From assembly GCF_965230735.1 (NCBI RefSeq), contig NZ_OZ246016.1:3720001-3784000 (forward strand): a stretch of 64,000 nt of DNA. Direction: 5' to 3'. Made by a program: the position numbers and the translations under genes. This document shows, one piece after another, positions 16,305 through 24,964 of this stretch; positions within the stretch are counted from its first letter, which is position 1; every line of letters starts with the position of its first letter. The notes beneath the pieces are model-generated. The model did not search any database and was not told where the DNA came from. It saw only the letters and a list, made by a program, of their open reading frames with translations. Origin of the DNA: Motiliproteus sp965230735. Its GTDB lineage: Bacteria; Pseudomonadota; Gammaproteobacteria; Pseudomonadales; Balneatricaceae.

Positions 16305-17615
16305 CTATTCCGGCTTGATTCGGTACTCGGCGGAGCGGGCGTGAGCGGTCAGGCCTTCACCGCGGGCCAGTACCGAAGCGGTCTTACCCAGTTCGCTGGC
16401 ACCATCGGCGGAGAAGCGGATCAACGACGAGCGCTTCTGGAAGTCATAAACCCCCAACGGAGACGAGAAGCGGGCGGTACCCGAGGTCGGCAACACATGG
16501 TTGGGGCCGGCACAGTAGTCGCCCAACGCCTCGGCGGTATAGCGCCCCATAAAGATCGCACCGGCATGGCGGATCTTCGGCAGCAGCGCATCCGGATCCT
16601 CGACAGACAGCTCCAGGTGCTCCGGTGCGATCCGGTTCACCAGCTCCACCGCCTGATCCAGATCGGCGACTTCGATCAGCGCGGCCCGGTCGTTGAGGGA
16701 CTTGGCGATAATCTCACGGCGCTCCATGGTCGGCAGCAGCTTGGCAATGCTGGCCGACACCGCGTCCAGATAAGCCGCATTCGGGCAGATCAGGATCGAC
16801 TGGGCATCTTCATCATGCTCGGCCTGGGAGAACAGGTCCATCGCCACCCAGTCCGGGTCGGTCTGGCCATCGCAGACCACCAGAATCTCGGATGGCCCGG
16901 CAATCATATCGATTCCGACCAGCCCGAACACCGCCCGCTTGGCGGTGGCGACATAGATGTTGCCCGGTCCGACGATCTTATCGACCCGTGGTACCGTCTC
17001 GGTACCGTACGCCAGTGCCGCCACGGCCTGGGCACCACCGACACAGAAGACCCGGTCGACACCGGCCAGGCAGGCCGCCGCCATGACCAGCTCGTTGATC
17101 TCACCATCGGGGGTCGGTACCACCATGATGATCTCGCTAACGCCGGCCACCTTGGCCGGAATCGCGTTCATCAGGACCGACGACGGGTAGGAAGCTTTGC
17201 CACCGGGGACATAGATGCCGACCCGATCCATCGGCGTCACCTGCTGGCCCAGCATGGTGCCGTCGGCTTCGGTGTACTGCCAGGACTGCTGCAGCTGGTG
17301 CTCATGGTAGCTGCGGACCCGCTGGGCGGCGGTTTCCAGCGCCTGGCGCTGTTCATTACTCAGACCATCAAGAGCCTGCTGCAGTCGCTCCGGCCCCATC
17401 TCCAGTGCGGCCATATCGGCAGCACTGAGACGGTCAAAACGGTTGGTGTACTCGACCACCGCGTCATCACCACGACGGCGGACATCGGCCAACACGCCAT
17501 CGACAACCTGATTGACGCTGGTATCGGATACGGTTTCCCAGGCCAGTAGCTGGTCCAGTCGGGCATCGAAGTCACCCCGACCATAAACCAGCCGGGTTAC
17601 GCTCGGATCACTCAT
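16305..17615 (-). CDS. hisD: Histidinol dehydrogenase
   Basis: A 436-residue zinc and NAD enzyme that catalyses the last two steps of histidine synthesis. I start at MSDPSVTRLVYGRG because its ATG overlaps the hisG stop (ATGA), although the frame stays open further upstream. The family signature lies around VPGGKASYPSSVLMNAIPA and IAGPSEILVVCD. The catalytic Glu/His pair is in DLFSQAEHDEDAQ and the second His in YCAGPNHVLPTSG. Length is standard. It belongs to hisG-hisD-hisC. Confidence 0.96.
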   Translation of the reverse strand: MSDPSVTRLVYGRGDFDARLDQLLAWETVSDTSVNQVVDGVLADVRRRGDDAVVEYTNRFDRLSAADMAALEMGPERLQQALDGLSNEQRQALETAAQRVRSYHEHQLQQSWQYTEADGTMLGQQVTPMDRVGIYVPGGKASYPSSVLMNAIPAKVAGVSEIIMVVPTPDGEINELVMAAACLAGVDRVFCVGGAQAVAALAYGTETVPRVDKIVGPGNIYVATAKRAVFGLVGIDMIAGPSEILVVCDGQTDPDWVAMDLFSQAEHDEDAQSILICPNAAYLDAVSASIAKLLPTMERREIIAKSLNDRAALIEVADLDQAVELVNRIAPEHLELSVEDPDALLPKIRHAGAIFMGRYTAEALGDYCAGPNHVLPTSGTARFSSPLGVYDFQKRSSLIRFSADGASELGKTASVLARGEGLTAHARSAEYRIKPE

Positions 17616-18310
17616 GCTGATACCTCGTCGGCCTGGTTTTCGGCATCCTTGGCCCGCTCGACCGCCTCGCCCAGCTGCTCGATGATCGGTTGAATCAGGC
17701 TGTGTTTCATTTTCATCGCCGCCTTGCCGACCACCAGTCGGGTACTGATCGGGGCGATCAGCTCCAGCGGTTTCATGCCATTGGCCTTCAAGGTGTTGCC
17801 GGTATCGACGATATCGACGATGCAGTCGGCCAGCCCCATGATCGGCGCCAGTTCCATCGCACCATAGAGCTTGATGATATCGACCTGCTTGCCCTGGCTG
17901 GCGAAGTAGCGTTTGGTGATATTGACGAACTTGCTCGCCACCTTGACCCGACCGCCATCGGGAATCGGCTTGGCATCCACCAGCCCGGCGGTCATCAACC
18001 GGCAACGTGAGATATTCAGATCCAGCGGTTCATACAGGCCACGGGCCCCATGTTCGAGCAGCACGTCCTTACCGGATACCCCCATATCGGCGGCACCGTA
18101 CTCCACGTAGGTGGGCACATCGGTGGCGCGAATGACCAACAGCTTGATATGCGGATGGTTGGTATCAAAAATCAGTTTTCGGCTGGAGAAGATATCCTCG
18201 GCCGGAATGATATTGGCCTGCTCCAGCAACGGCAGGGTTTCTTTCAGAATACGCCCTTTCGACAAGGCAATCGTAATGGACTGACTGGCGGTGGTTTGGG
18301 TCATGGTCAT
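17612..18310 (-). CDS. hisG: ATP phosphoribosyltransferase, short form
   Basis: First enzyme of histidine synthesis. About 232 residues, so it is the short form, which in other bacteria needs the HisZ regulatory subunit; no hisZ is in this window. Conserved parts are ITIALSKGRILKETLPLLE, YVEYGAADMGVSGKDVLLE and the PRPP loop IVDIVDTGNTLKANGMKP. The start is one of two neighbouring ATG codons (18310 or 18304). Its stop overlaps the hisD start. Confidence 0.93.
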   Translation of the reverse strand: MTMTQTTASQSITIALSKGRILKETLPLLEQANIIPAEDIFSSRKLIFDTNHPHIKLLVIRATDVPTYVEYGAADMGVSGKDVLLEHGARGLYEPLDLNISRCRLMTAGLVDAKPIPDGGRVKVASKFVNITKRYFASQGKQVDIIKLYGAMELAPIMGLADCIVDIVDTGNTLKANGMKPLELIAPISTRLVVGKAAMKMKHSLIQPIIEQLGEAVERAKDAENQADEVSA

Positions 18311-18335
18311 GCTCTGTATGGGGATGCTGGAATTG

Positions 18336-19598
18336 TCAGGAAGCCACCCGGCCAACTTTGGCGCCGATCAGCTCAAATTTCTCTTCGATACACTCGTAAC
18401 CGCGATCGATGTGGTAGATCCGATCGATCAGGGTATCGCCTTCGGCCACCAGCGCGGCGATGACCAAACTGGCCGAGGCCCGCAAGTCGGTGGCCATCAC
18501 CGGGGCCGCTTTCAGGGTTTCGACCCCTTCGATCACCACGGTGTTGCCGTCGATGGTGCATTTGGCACCCATCCGGATCATCTCCTGGATATGCATAAAG
18601 CGGTTTTCGAAAATCGTCTCCTTAATGATCCCGACCCCTTCGGCAACCGCATTCATGGCCGCGAACTGAGCCTGCATATCGGTCGGAAACGCCGGATAAG
18701 GCGCCGTGGTCAGGTTGACCGCCTTGGGCCGGCGGCCGTGCATGTCCAGGCTGATCCAGTCGTCACCGGTCTCGATCTCGGCGCCGGCCTCTTCCAGCTT
18801 CATCAGTACCGCTTCAAGGGTGTCCGGACGGGTGTCCTTCAACTTGATCTTGCCACCGGTCACGGCGGCGGCGACCAGATAGGTACCGGTCTCAATACGG
18901 TCGGCCATTACCGAGTAGTGGCAACCGTCCAGACGCTCAACGCCACGCACCCGGATGGTATCGGTGCCATGACCTTCGATATCTGCACCCATCGCAATCA
19001 GGCACTCCGCCAGATCGACGATCTCCGGCTCCTTGGCAGCATTCTCGATGGTCGAGGTACCTTCGGCCAGCGTCGCGGCCATCAGAATATTCTCGGTGCC
19101 GGTCACGGTGACGGTGTCGAAGAAGATATGCGCCCCTTTCAAACGGCCGTTGGTTCGGGCACGGATATAACCGTCTTCCACGGCGATATCGGCCCCCATG
19201 GCTTCCAGGCCACGGATATGCAGATCCACCGGACGACTACCGATGGCGCAGCCGCCCGGCAGCGAGACTTCAGCCTCCCCAAAACGAGCCAGCATCGGCC
19301 CCAGTACCAGGATCGACGCACGCATGGTCTTAACCAGCTCGTACGGAGCCACCAGGGTATCAACACTGCGGCTGTCGACTTCGACATTCATCCGCTCATT
19401 CAGGGTCACACCCACGCCCATCCGGCCCAGCAGCTCAATCATGGTGGTGACATCGTGCAGATGAGGCAGGTTGGAAAGCGTCACCGGGCCGTCAGCCAGC
19501 AGGGTGGAGGCGATAATCGGTAAGGCAGAGTTTTTGGCTCCGGAAATACGCAGCTCGCCCTGCAGACGATTGCCGCCACTGATCAGCAGTTTATCCAT
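18336..19598 (-). CDS. murA: UDP-N-acetylglucosamine 1-carboxyvinyltransferase
   Basis: A 420-residue enzyme committing UDP-GlcNAc to peptidoglycan synthesis. It opens MDKLLISGGNRLQGELRISG with the Lys-Asn pair in AKNSALPI. The fosfomycin-target cysteine is present as Cys117 in SLPGGCAIGSRPVD, so the enzyme should be fosfomycin-sensitive unless transport is lacking. The inside-out alpha/beta barrel repeats cover the full length. It stands between ibaG and hisG on the same strand, as in Pseudomonas. Confidence 0.97.
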   Translation of the reverse strand: MDKLLISGGNRLQGELRISGAKNSALPIIASTLLADGPVTLSNLPHLHDVTTMIELLGRMGVGVTLNERMNVEVDSRSVDTLVAPYELVKTMRASILVLGPMLARFGEAEVSLPGGCAIGSRPVDLHIRGLEAMGADIAVEDGYIRARTNGRLKGAHIFFDTVTVTGTENILMAATLAEGTSTIENAAKEPEIVDLAECLIAMGADIEGHGTDTIRVRGVERLDGCHYSVMADRIETGTYLVAAAVTGGKIKLKDTRPDTLEAVLMKLEEAGAEIETGDDWISLDMHGRRPKAVNLTTAPYPAFPTDMQAQFAAMNAVAEGVGIIKETIFENRFMHIQEMIRMGAKCTIDGNTVVIEGVETLKAAPVMATDLRASASLVIAALVAEGDTLIDRIYHIDRGYECIEEKFELIGAKVGRVAS

Positions 19599-19658
19599 AG
19601 TTTCTTCCGCTTGGCCGCACCCTACAGGCTCGGCCGGTCTAACAAAGGGATGGAGGGC

Positions 19659-19901
19659 TTAGTTGCCCTGAGCCTGCCACTGGGCAGGGGTGTAGGTCTT
19701 GATGGTGACGGCATGGATCGCACCACTGGCGATCTGCTCGGTCAGACAGCCGTAGACCAGCTGTTGACGCTTGACCGGCGACAGCCCGTCGAATTTGTCA
19801 CCCACCACGACCACTTGGAAATCGCAGCCTTCACCGGCGGTGATCGCCTCGCAGCCTTCTAGTTGCTGCTCAATCAATTGCTTAACTTCGGATGCCTGCA
19901 T
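19659..19901 (-). CDS. ibaG: BolA-family protein IbaG
   Basis: An 80-residue BolA-like protein. It has the conserved DFQVVVVGDKFDGLSPVKRQ and ends HAVTIKTYTPAQWQA. The murA-linked member of the family is IbaG (YrbA), which partners monothiol glutaredoxins in handling iron-sulfur clusters. The conserved invariant His near the C-terminus (AIHAVTIK) is present. It lies 60 bases upstream of murA. Confidence 0.92.
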   Translation of the reverse strand: MQASEVKQLIEQQLEGCEAITAGEGCDFQVVVVGDKFDGLSPVKRQQLVYGCLTEQIASGAIHAVTIKTYTPAQWQAQGN

Positions 19902-20007
19902 CGCACTCTAACCTGAAAAATTAACCTGTAAATCGAACCGGCAGATGATATAGAAAAATGCCTCAAAAGGCGATGCCCAACGGGCCTGAGCGCCGCGTCA
20001 CGGGCAC

Positions 20008-20039
20008 AAAAAAGGCGACCACTGAGGGTCGCCTTTTTT
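20008..20039. terminator. Bidirectional rho-independent terminator after rplS
   Basis: AAAAAAGGCGACC and GGTCGCCTTTTTT are perfect reverse complements around a short loop. On the minus strand this closes the rpsP-rimM-trmD-rplS operon. The A-tract would let it work in both directions. Confidence 0.92.
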
Positions 20040-20065
20040 CGCAGTCTGCGATCAAAAAGTCAGGC

Positions 20066-20428
20066 TTACTTCTTAGCCAGCTTCTCTTTGATACGGGCAG
20101 ACTTACCAGACAGCTCACGCAGGTAGTACAGCTTGGCCTGACGTACGTCACCACGACGCTTGACGGTGATGCTGTCGACTGCCTTGCTGTAGGTCTGGAA
20201 AGTACGCTCAACGCCAACACCGTGAGAGATCTTACGTACGGTGAAAGCTGAGTTCAGGCCACGGTTACGCTTACCGATAACCACACCTTCGAACGCCTGC
20301 AGACGCTCACGGCTACCTTCAACAACCTTAACCTGGACAACCAGGGTGTCACCCGGGCCAAACTCGGGCACTTCTTTGCCCATCTGTTCGTTTTCCAGCG
20401 CCTGAATGATCAGATTCTTGCTGCTCAT
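20066..20428 (-). CDS. rplS: 50S ribosomal protein L19
   Basis: A 120-residue ribosomal protein at the 30S-50S interface. Conserved parts are GDTLVVQVKVVEGSRERLQA, FEGVVIGKRNRGLNSAFTVR, HGVGVERTFQ and the basic C-terminal LYYLRELSGKSARIKEK. It is the last gene of the rpsP operon and is followed by a strong terminator. Confidence 0.98.
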   Translation of the reverse strand: MSSKNLIIQALENEQMGKEVPEFGPGDTLVVQVKVVEGSRERLQAFEGVVIGKRNRGLNSAFTVRKISHGVGVERTFQTYSKAVDSITVKRRGDVRQAKLYYLRELSGKSARIKEKLAKK

Positions 20429-20443
20429 GATTCGCTCCTAATT

Positions 20444-21226
20444 CTAACTATCCGACGGTTGGGTCTGATCGACCGTTTCCGCCTCGCGGATAAACTCGTC
20501 GAGCAACCGCTGTTGCTCTTTATTCAGTTGTCGACCGTCCAGCAGGTCAGGTCGCCGCTGCCAGGTTCGGCCTAGCTGCTGTTTCAGCCGCCAGCGCCGG
20601 ATATCCTCGTGGTTACCGCTAAGCAGCACCGCGGGTACCGTTTGTTCGTTGACCAGCTCCGGTCGGGTGTAGTGCGGACAATCCAGCAACCCGTCCTCAA
20701 AGGAGTCCTCTGTTGCCGAATCCTGATGCCCCAGCACCCCGGGAACCAGCCGGGAAACCGCATCGATCAGGGTCATGGCCGGCAGTTCGCCGCCGCTGAC
20801 CACAAAGTCCCCAAGGGACCACTCTTCATCGATCTCGTTTTCCAGCAATCGCTCGTCGATACCTTCGTACCGTCCGGCGACCAGCACCAGACTGTCGCGC
20901 TCGGCCAGCTCTCTTACGCCAACCTGATCCAATTTGCGGCCCTGGGGTGATAGGTAGATCACCTTGACCGGCTTATCCCCGGCCTGAGCCTGGGCGGCTG
21001 CCTTGGCAGCCTGGATCGCATCCCGCAATGGCTGAACTTTCATCAGCATTCCGGGCCCGCCTCCGTAGGGGCGGTCATCGACAGTTCGATGCTTATCGTG
21101 GGTGAAATCCCTTGGATTCCAGCTCTCGAGACTGATCAGCCCTTTTTTCAGCGCCCTTCCGGTGACACCATACTCGGTAATCGCCCGGAACATCTCGGGA
21201 AACAGTGTAACAACACCGACCCACAC
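20444..21226 (-). CDS. trmD: tRNA (guanine-N1)-methyltransferase
   Basis: A 260-residue SPOUT methyltransferase that makes m1G37 in tRNA and guards the reading frame. Conserved parts are VGVVTLFPEMF, the segment DDRPYGGGPGMLMK, and the knot with YLSPQGRKL, LVAGRYEGIDER and SLGDFVVSGGELPA. It sits 15 bases upstream of rplS and 4 bases downstream of rimM. Confidence 0.98.
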   Translation of the reverse strand: MWVGVVTLFPEMFRAITEYGVTGRALKKGLISLESWNPRDFTHDKHRTVDDRPYGGGPGMLMKVQPLRDAIQAAKAAAQAQAGDKPVKVIYLSPQGRKLDQVGVRELAERDSLVLVAGRYEGIDERLLENEIDEEWSLGDFVVSGGELPAMTLIDAVSRLVPGVLGHQDSATEDSFEDGLLDCPHYTRPELVNEQTVPAVLLSGNHEDIRRWRLKQQLGRTWQRRPDLLDGRQLNKEQQRLLDEFIREAETVDQTQPSDS

Positions 21227-21230
21227 GAAC

Positions 21231-21791
21231 TTAAAACTCCGGGTCCCAATCGACCCGAATAGTACCTGCTTCGAGGTTTATCTCTTTAACCACCTGCTCG
21301 GGCAGATACGGAATCATCCGTTCCCGCTTATCGATACTCTGCGCCGTGCCTCGAACGACCAGTACGTCGTTGGAGCCCGTCGCGATCAGGTGATCAACCC
21401 GACCCAGCTCTACACCGGATTCGGTCACTACATTCAGTTTTTCCAGCTGGTGCCAGTAGTAGTCGCCCTCTTCGAGTTCAGGCAACTCACCTTGATCGAC
21501 CGAGATATCCACACCGCAAAAATTGCGGGCCACTTCTCGATCATCGCATCCAACCAGTTTGGCAATCAGACCCTTACCGTGACGCTTACCCTGATCAACC
21601 TCAATCGCCTGCAAGCGGCCATTAATTTCGATATACCAGGGGTTGTAGTTGAGGATGTTGTCCATCGGCTCGGTATGGGAGTAGACCTTGACCCACCCAC
21701 GTACACCGTAAACCGACGTAATCTTGCCCAACACCACCCGTTCTTTTGGAATGGGCTTTGTGCTCGACGTTGACCGATCCCCTACTGCCAT
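21231..21791 (-). CDS. rimM: 16S rRNA processing protein RimM
   Basis: A 186-residue assembly factor of the 30S subunit. The N-terminal beta-barrel contains LGKITSVYGVRGWVKVYS. A PRC-barrel follows with YYWHQLEKLNVVTESGVELG and ends MIPYLPEQVVKEINLEAG. It binds ribosomal protein S19 during head maturation. It lies between rpsP and trmD in the standard operon. Confidence 0.96.
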   Translation of the reverse strand: MAVGDRSTSSTKPIPKERVVLGKITSVYGVRGWVKVYSHTEPMDNILNYNPWYIEINGRLQAIEVDQGKRHGKGLIAKLVGCDDREVARNFCGVDISVDQGELPELEEGDYYWHQLEKLNVVTESGVELGRVDHLIATGSNDVLVVRGTAQSIDKRERMIPYLPEQVVKEINLEAGTIRVDWDPEF

Positions 21792-21818
21792 CAGCGGTTC
21801 CGATTACCTGCTATTGAC

Positions 21819-22070
21819 TTATTCAGCGGTCTTGGCTGCTTCTTTCAGCAGCTTGGCAACACGGTCACTGGCCTGGGCGCCACGGCCCTGCCAGTAAGCA
21901 ACGCGCTCCAGGTCAACGCGCAGACGCTCTTCCTGACCACGGGCGACCGGGTTGAAGAAACCCACACGCTCAATAAAGCGACCGTCACGTGCATTACGCT
22001 GGTCTGCAACGGAGATATGATAAAACGGACGCTTCTTGGAGCCTCCACGAGCCAAACGAATAACTACCAT
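21819..22070 (-). CDS. rpsP: 30S ribosomal protein S16
   Basis: An 83-residue ribosomal protein. I start at MVVIRLARGGSKKRPFYHIS because it is the conserved N-terminus, has AGAGGATC just upstream and gives the usual length, although the frame runs open for another 52 codons. YWQGRGAQASDRVAKLL is the conserved C-terminal half. It is the first gene of the rpsP-rimM-trmD-rplS operon. Confidence 0.98.
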   Translation of the reverse strand: MVVIRLARGGSKKRPFYHISVADQRNARDGRFIERVGFFNPVARGQEERLRVDLERVAYWQGRGAQASDRVAKLLKEAAKTAE

Positions 22071-22354
22071 TCGCTTCGATCCTCTATTGGGTGGGTTTTG
22101 ATATCGCCCACGATTTGTATTGCCTCGAAACACGCTCACCGATCGGCTCAAATAGAATCGACCGGCACGCACAACGAAGCCCGGTTCGGATGCCCCGACC
22201 ACCAAACAGGCAGCGTAGCACCCCAATACGAAGGGCGGAAATTATACGCGAATAAACCGCCCTTGGAAAGACTAGTTTTTAATCAATTGTCCGACCCGTC
22301 TCGACACCGACCTGGTCATTTCAAACCAAGCCGCTCAAGGCCGAAAGGTGCGAC

Positions 22355-23782
22355 CTAGCGCTTGCGGAATCCAGGCGGCAGCCCGCCCGGCATGCCTCCC
22401 ATGCCCGGCATTCCGCCCATACCACCACCCATACCGGGCGGCATCATGCCTTTCATACCGCGCATCATCTTCGACATACCGCCCTTGCCGCCAAGCTTCT
22501 TCATCATTTTCTGCATCTGCTTGTGCTGCTTCAGGACCCGGTTCACATCCTGAATCTGGGTACCGGAGCCGGCGGCGATACGCTTCTTGCGCGAACCACT
22601 GATCACATCAGGGAAGCGACGTTCATGGGGCGTCATCGAGTTGATCACCGCCTCCATCTGCAGCATCCCCTTTTCGGCATTGGCACTCTCGGCCGCTTCA
22701 GCCAGTTTACCCATGCCCGGCAGTTTGGCCATCATCGCGCCCATACCGCCCATGTTCTTCATCTGTTGCAGCTGATCACGGAAGTCTTCCAGATCGAAGC
22801 CTTTACCCTTCTTCAGCTTGGCGGCCAGTTTGTCCGCCTTCTTCTTGTCGACCTTGTGCTCAACCTCTTCGATCAACGACAGCACGTCGCCCATGCCGAG
22901 GATTCGACTGGCCACCCGATCCGGGAAGAACGGCTCCAGCGCGTCGGTCTTCTCACCGACACCGAGGAATTTGATCGGCTTGCCGGTGATCTGGCGGACC
23001 GACAACGCCGCACCACCACGGGCGTCACCGTCGGTTTTGGTCAGAATCACACCGGTCAACGGCAGCACATCGTTAAACGCCTTGGCGGTGTTGGCGGCAT
23101 CCTGACCGGTCATCGAGTCAACGGTGAATAGGGTTTCAACCGGCGTGATGGCCGCATGCAGACGCTTGATCTCGTCCATCATGTCGCCATCGACATGCAG
23201 ACGACCGGCGGTATCGACAATCACCACATCGATATGCTGCTGTTTGGCGTGCTGAATCGCCCCCTGGGCAATATCGACCGGATCCTGATCGCTGCTGGAC
23301 GGGAAGAAGTTGACGCCGACCTCGGCAGCCAGGGTTTCCAACTGCTTGATCGCCGCCGGACGGTAAACGTCGGCGGAGACCACCAGCACGGACTTTTTCT
23401 TGCGCTCTTTCAGCCAACGGGAGAGTTTGGCGACCGAGGTGGTTTTACCCGCCCCCTGCAGACCGGCCATCATCACCACGGCCGGCGGTTGTGCCGCCAG
23501 GTTGAGCTCTTCGTTGGCCGAGCCCATGACCTTGATCAGTTCTTCATTGACGATCTTAACGAACACCTGACCCGGATTCAGACTGGCACTGACTTCCTGA
23601 CCGATCGCCCGCTCTTTGACGCCGTTAATGAACTCTTTGACGACCGGCAGGGCCACGTCCGCTTCCAGCAACGCCATCCGCACTTCGCGCAGCGTGCCTT
23701 TGATATTGTCTTCGGTCAGTTTGGCCTGACCGGTAACCGACTTGAGCGTCTGAGCCAGCCGCTCCGTCAAATTATTAAACAT
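22355..23782 (-). CDS. ffh: Signal recognition particle protein Ffh
   Basis: A 475-residue SRP GTPase that targets inner-membrane proteins co-translationally. The start MFNNLTERLAQTLKSVTG has a GAGGCGG ribosome-binding site; an in-frame ATG further upstream does not. The NG domain contains the P-loop GLQGAGKTTSVAKLS, DTAGRLHVD and TKTDGDARGGAAL. The Met-rich M domain (about 330-430) ends in a glycine/methionine-rich tail. It diverges from the ypjD-like gene. No 4.5S RNA gene was seen nearby. Confidence 0.97.
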   Translation of the reverse strand: MFNNLTERLAQTLKSVTGQAKLTEDNIKGTLREVRMALLEADVALPVVKEFINGVKERAIGQEVSASLNPGQVFVKIVNEELIKVMGSANEELNLAAQPPAVVMMAGLQGAGKTTSVAKLSRWLKERKKKSVLVVSADVYRPAAIKQLETLAAEVGVNFFPSSSDQDPVDIAQGAIQHAKQQHIDVVIVDTAGRLHVDGDMMDEIKRLHAAITPVETLFTVDSMTGQDAANTAKAFNDVLPLTGVILTKTDGDARGGAALSVRQITGKPIKFLGVGEKTDALEPFFPDRVASRILGMGDVLSLIEEVEHKVDKKKADKLAAKLKKGKGFDLEDFRDQLQQMKNMGGMGAMMAKLPGMGKLAEAAESANAEKGMLQMEAVINSMTPHERRFPDVISGSRKKRIAAGSGTQIQDVNRVLKQHKQMQKMMKKLGGKGGMSKMMRGMKGMMPPGMGGGMGGMPGMGGMPGGLPPGFRKR

Positions 23783-24091
23783 ATTCCGCCTCTGGTACGT
23801 CCCGTAGATGGTAACGCCTGTAGTGCCATCCCCGGCCAGCTGAGCCTGTCGCATCTGCGTTCATCGATCTAAAATCGAGCAGTCACGCCAGCCCTCCGGC
23901 CGGTGCAAACCCGGCATTATACCCAAACCGATCCAACGGCTCTATCGCAGCGCGGAAACCCACCGCAAAATTGCGATAAATCAGCTCAGGACCAACCGCC
24001 AAGCCGGTTACCTAAGCCTCTATTCAAACTGCAAAATTTTTATGACACACTTAGCCGCTCAGCAGCCTCTCCACGAGTTATCCGAAACACC

Positions 24092-24883
24092 ATGACACTG
24101 CTTCTGACCAGTATTTTCAGCGCTCTTATCTACCTGTTGGCCGGTGTGATCCAGGCCAGCGCCCTGAGCGGCAACAAACCGGCACCGCGTTCACTGGTCA
24201 TGATGCTGGGGGCCGGTGCCTGGGTACTACACACCCTGTCGGTCTACCTGATTCTGCATCCGGGTAACGGCATCCAGCTGGGACTCTTCCCGGTCACCTC
24301 ACTGATCGCCTGGCTGGTTTCAGGCCTGGTGATTCTCAGCTGCCTGAAGAAACCTCTGACAATGCTGTTCGTGGCTATTTTTCCCTGCGCCTCGATCTCG
24401 GTGTTGCTGGCAGCCCTGCTGCCCAGCGCCAACCTGCCGCAACAATACAGCGGCGGTGAAATTGCCCATATCCTGACCTCGATTCTGGCCTACAGCATTT
24501 TCGCCATCGCCGCCCTGCAGGCGATCGTACTGGCGCGTCAGGACCACGAACTGCGTAACCACCATGTTCGCGGCCTGGTTCGCTCGCTGCCGCCACTGCA
24601 GCTGATGGAGCAACTGCTGTTTGAGATGATCTGGCTCGGTTTTGCCCTGCTCAGCGCCTCGTTGCTGACCGGCTTGCTATTCCTGCAGGATATCTTCGCC
24701 CAGCACCTGGTCCACAAGACCGGCCTCTCCTTTATCGCCTGGGGCCTGTTCGCCATTCTATTGTGGGGCCGCCATCAAAAAGGCTGGCGTGGAATGAAGG
24801 CGATCCGCTGGATTCTCGGCGGTTTCCTGTTCCTGATGCTGGCCTACTTCGGCAGCAAGTTCGTCCTGGAACTGATGGTCTGA
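24092..24883 (+). CDS. ypjD: CcsA/YpjD-type cytochrome c assembly-like membrane protein
   Basis: A 263-residue polytopic inner-membrane protein of the CcsA/HemX/YpjD group. I start at MTLLLTSIFSALIYLLAGVI; the frame is open upstream but that part looks non-coding. About eight helices are visible. The family's C-terminal block is TGLSFIAWGLFAILLWGRH, with conserved histidines in LVHKTG and LWGRHQKG. The location beside ffh and ahead of corB is the usual one in gammaproteobacteria. A heme-related role is plausible but unproven for this subfamily. Confidence 0.88.
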   Translation: MTLLLTSIFSALIYLLAGVIQASALSGNKPAPRSLVMMLGAGAWVLHTLSVYLILHPGNGIQLGLFPVTSLIAWLVSGLVILSCLKKPLTMLFVAIFPCASISVLLAALLPSANLPQQYSGGEIAHILTSILAYSIFAIAALQAIVLARQDHELRNHHVRGLVRSLPPLQLMEQLLFEMIWLGFALLSASLLTGLLFLQDIFAQHLVHKTGLSFIAWGLFAILLWGRHQKGWRGMKAIRWILGGFLFLMLAYFGSKFVLELMV

Positions 24884-24964
24884 TAAATCCATCGCGTCTA
24901 GGTTGACAGCCTCGATCTCAGCTTCCACAATCAGCTGCCCTATCGCAAAAAGGTCACCCTCGTC

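Noticed and set aside
16212..17549. 445-codon open frame antisense to hisD, and a 410-codon one antisense to murA (18291-19523)
   Set aside because: Both mirror well-identified essential genes; their proteins are His/Gly/Arg-rich and resemble no family.
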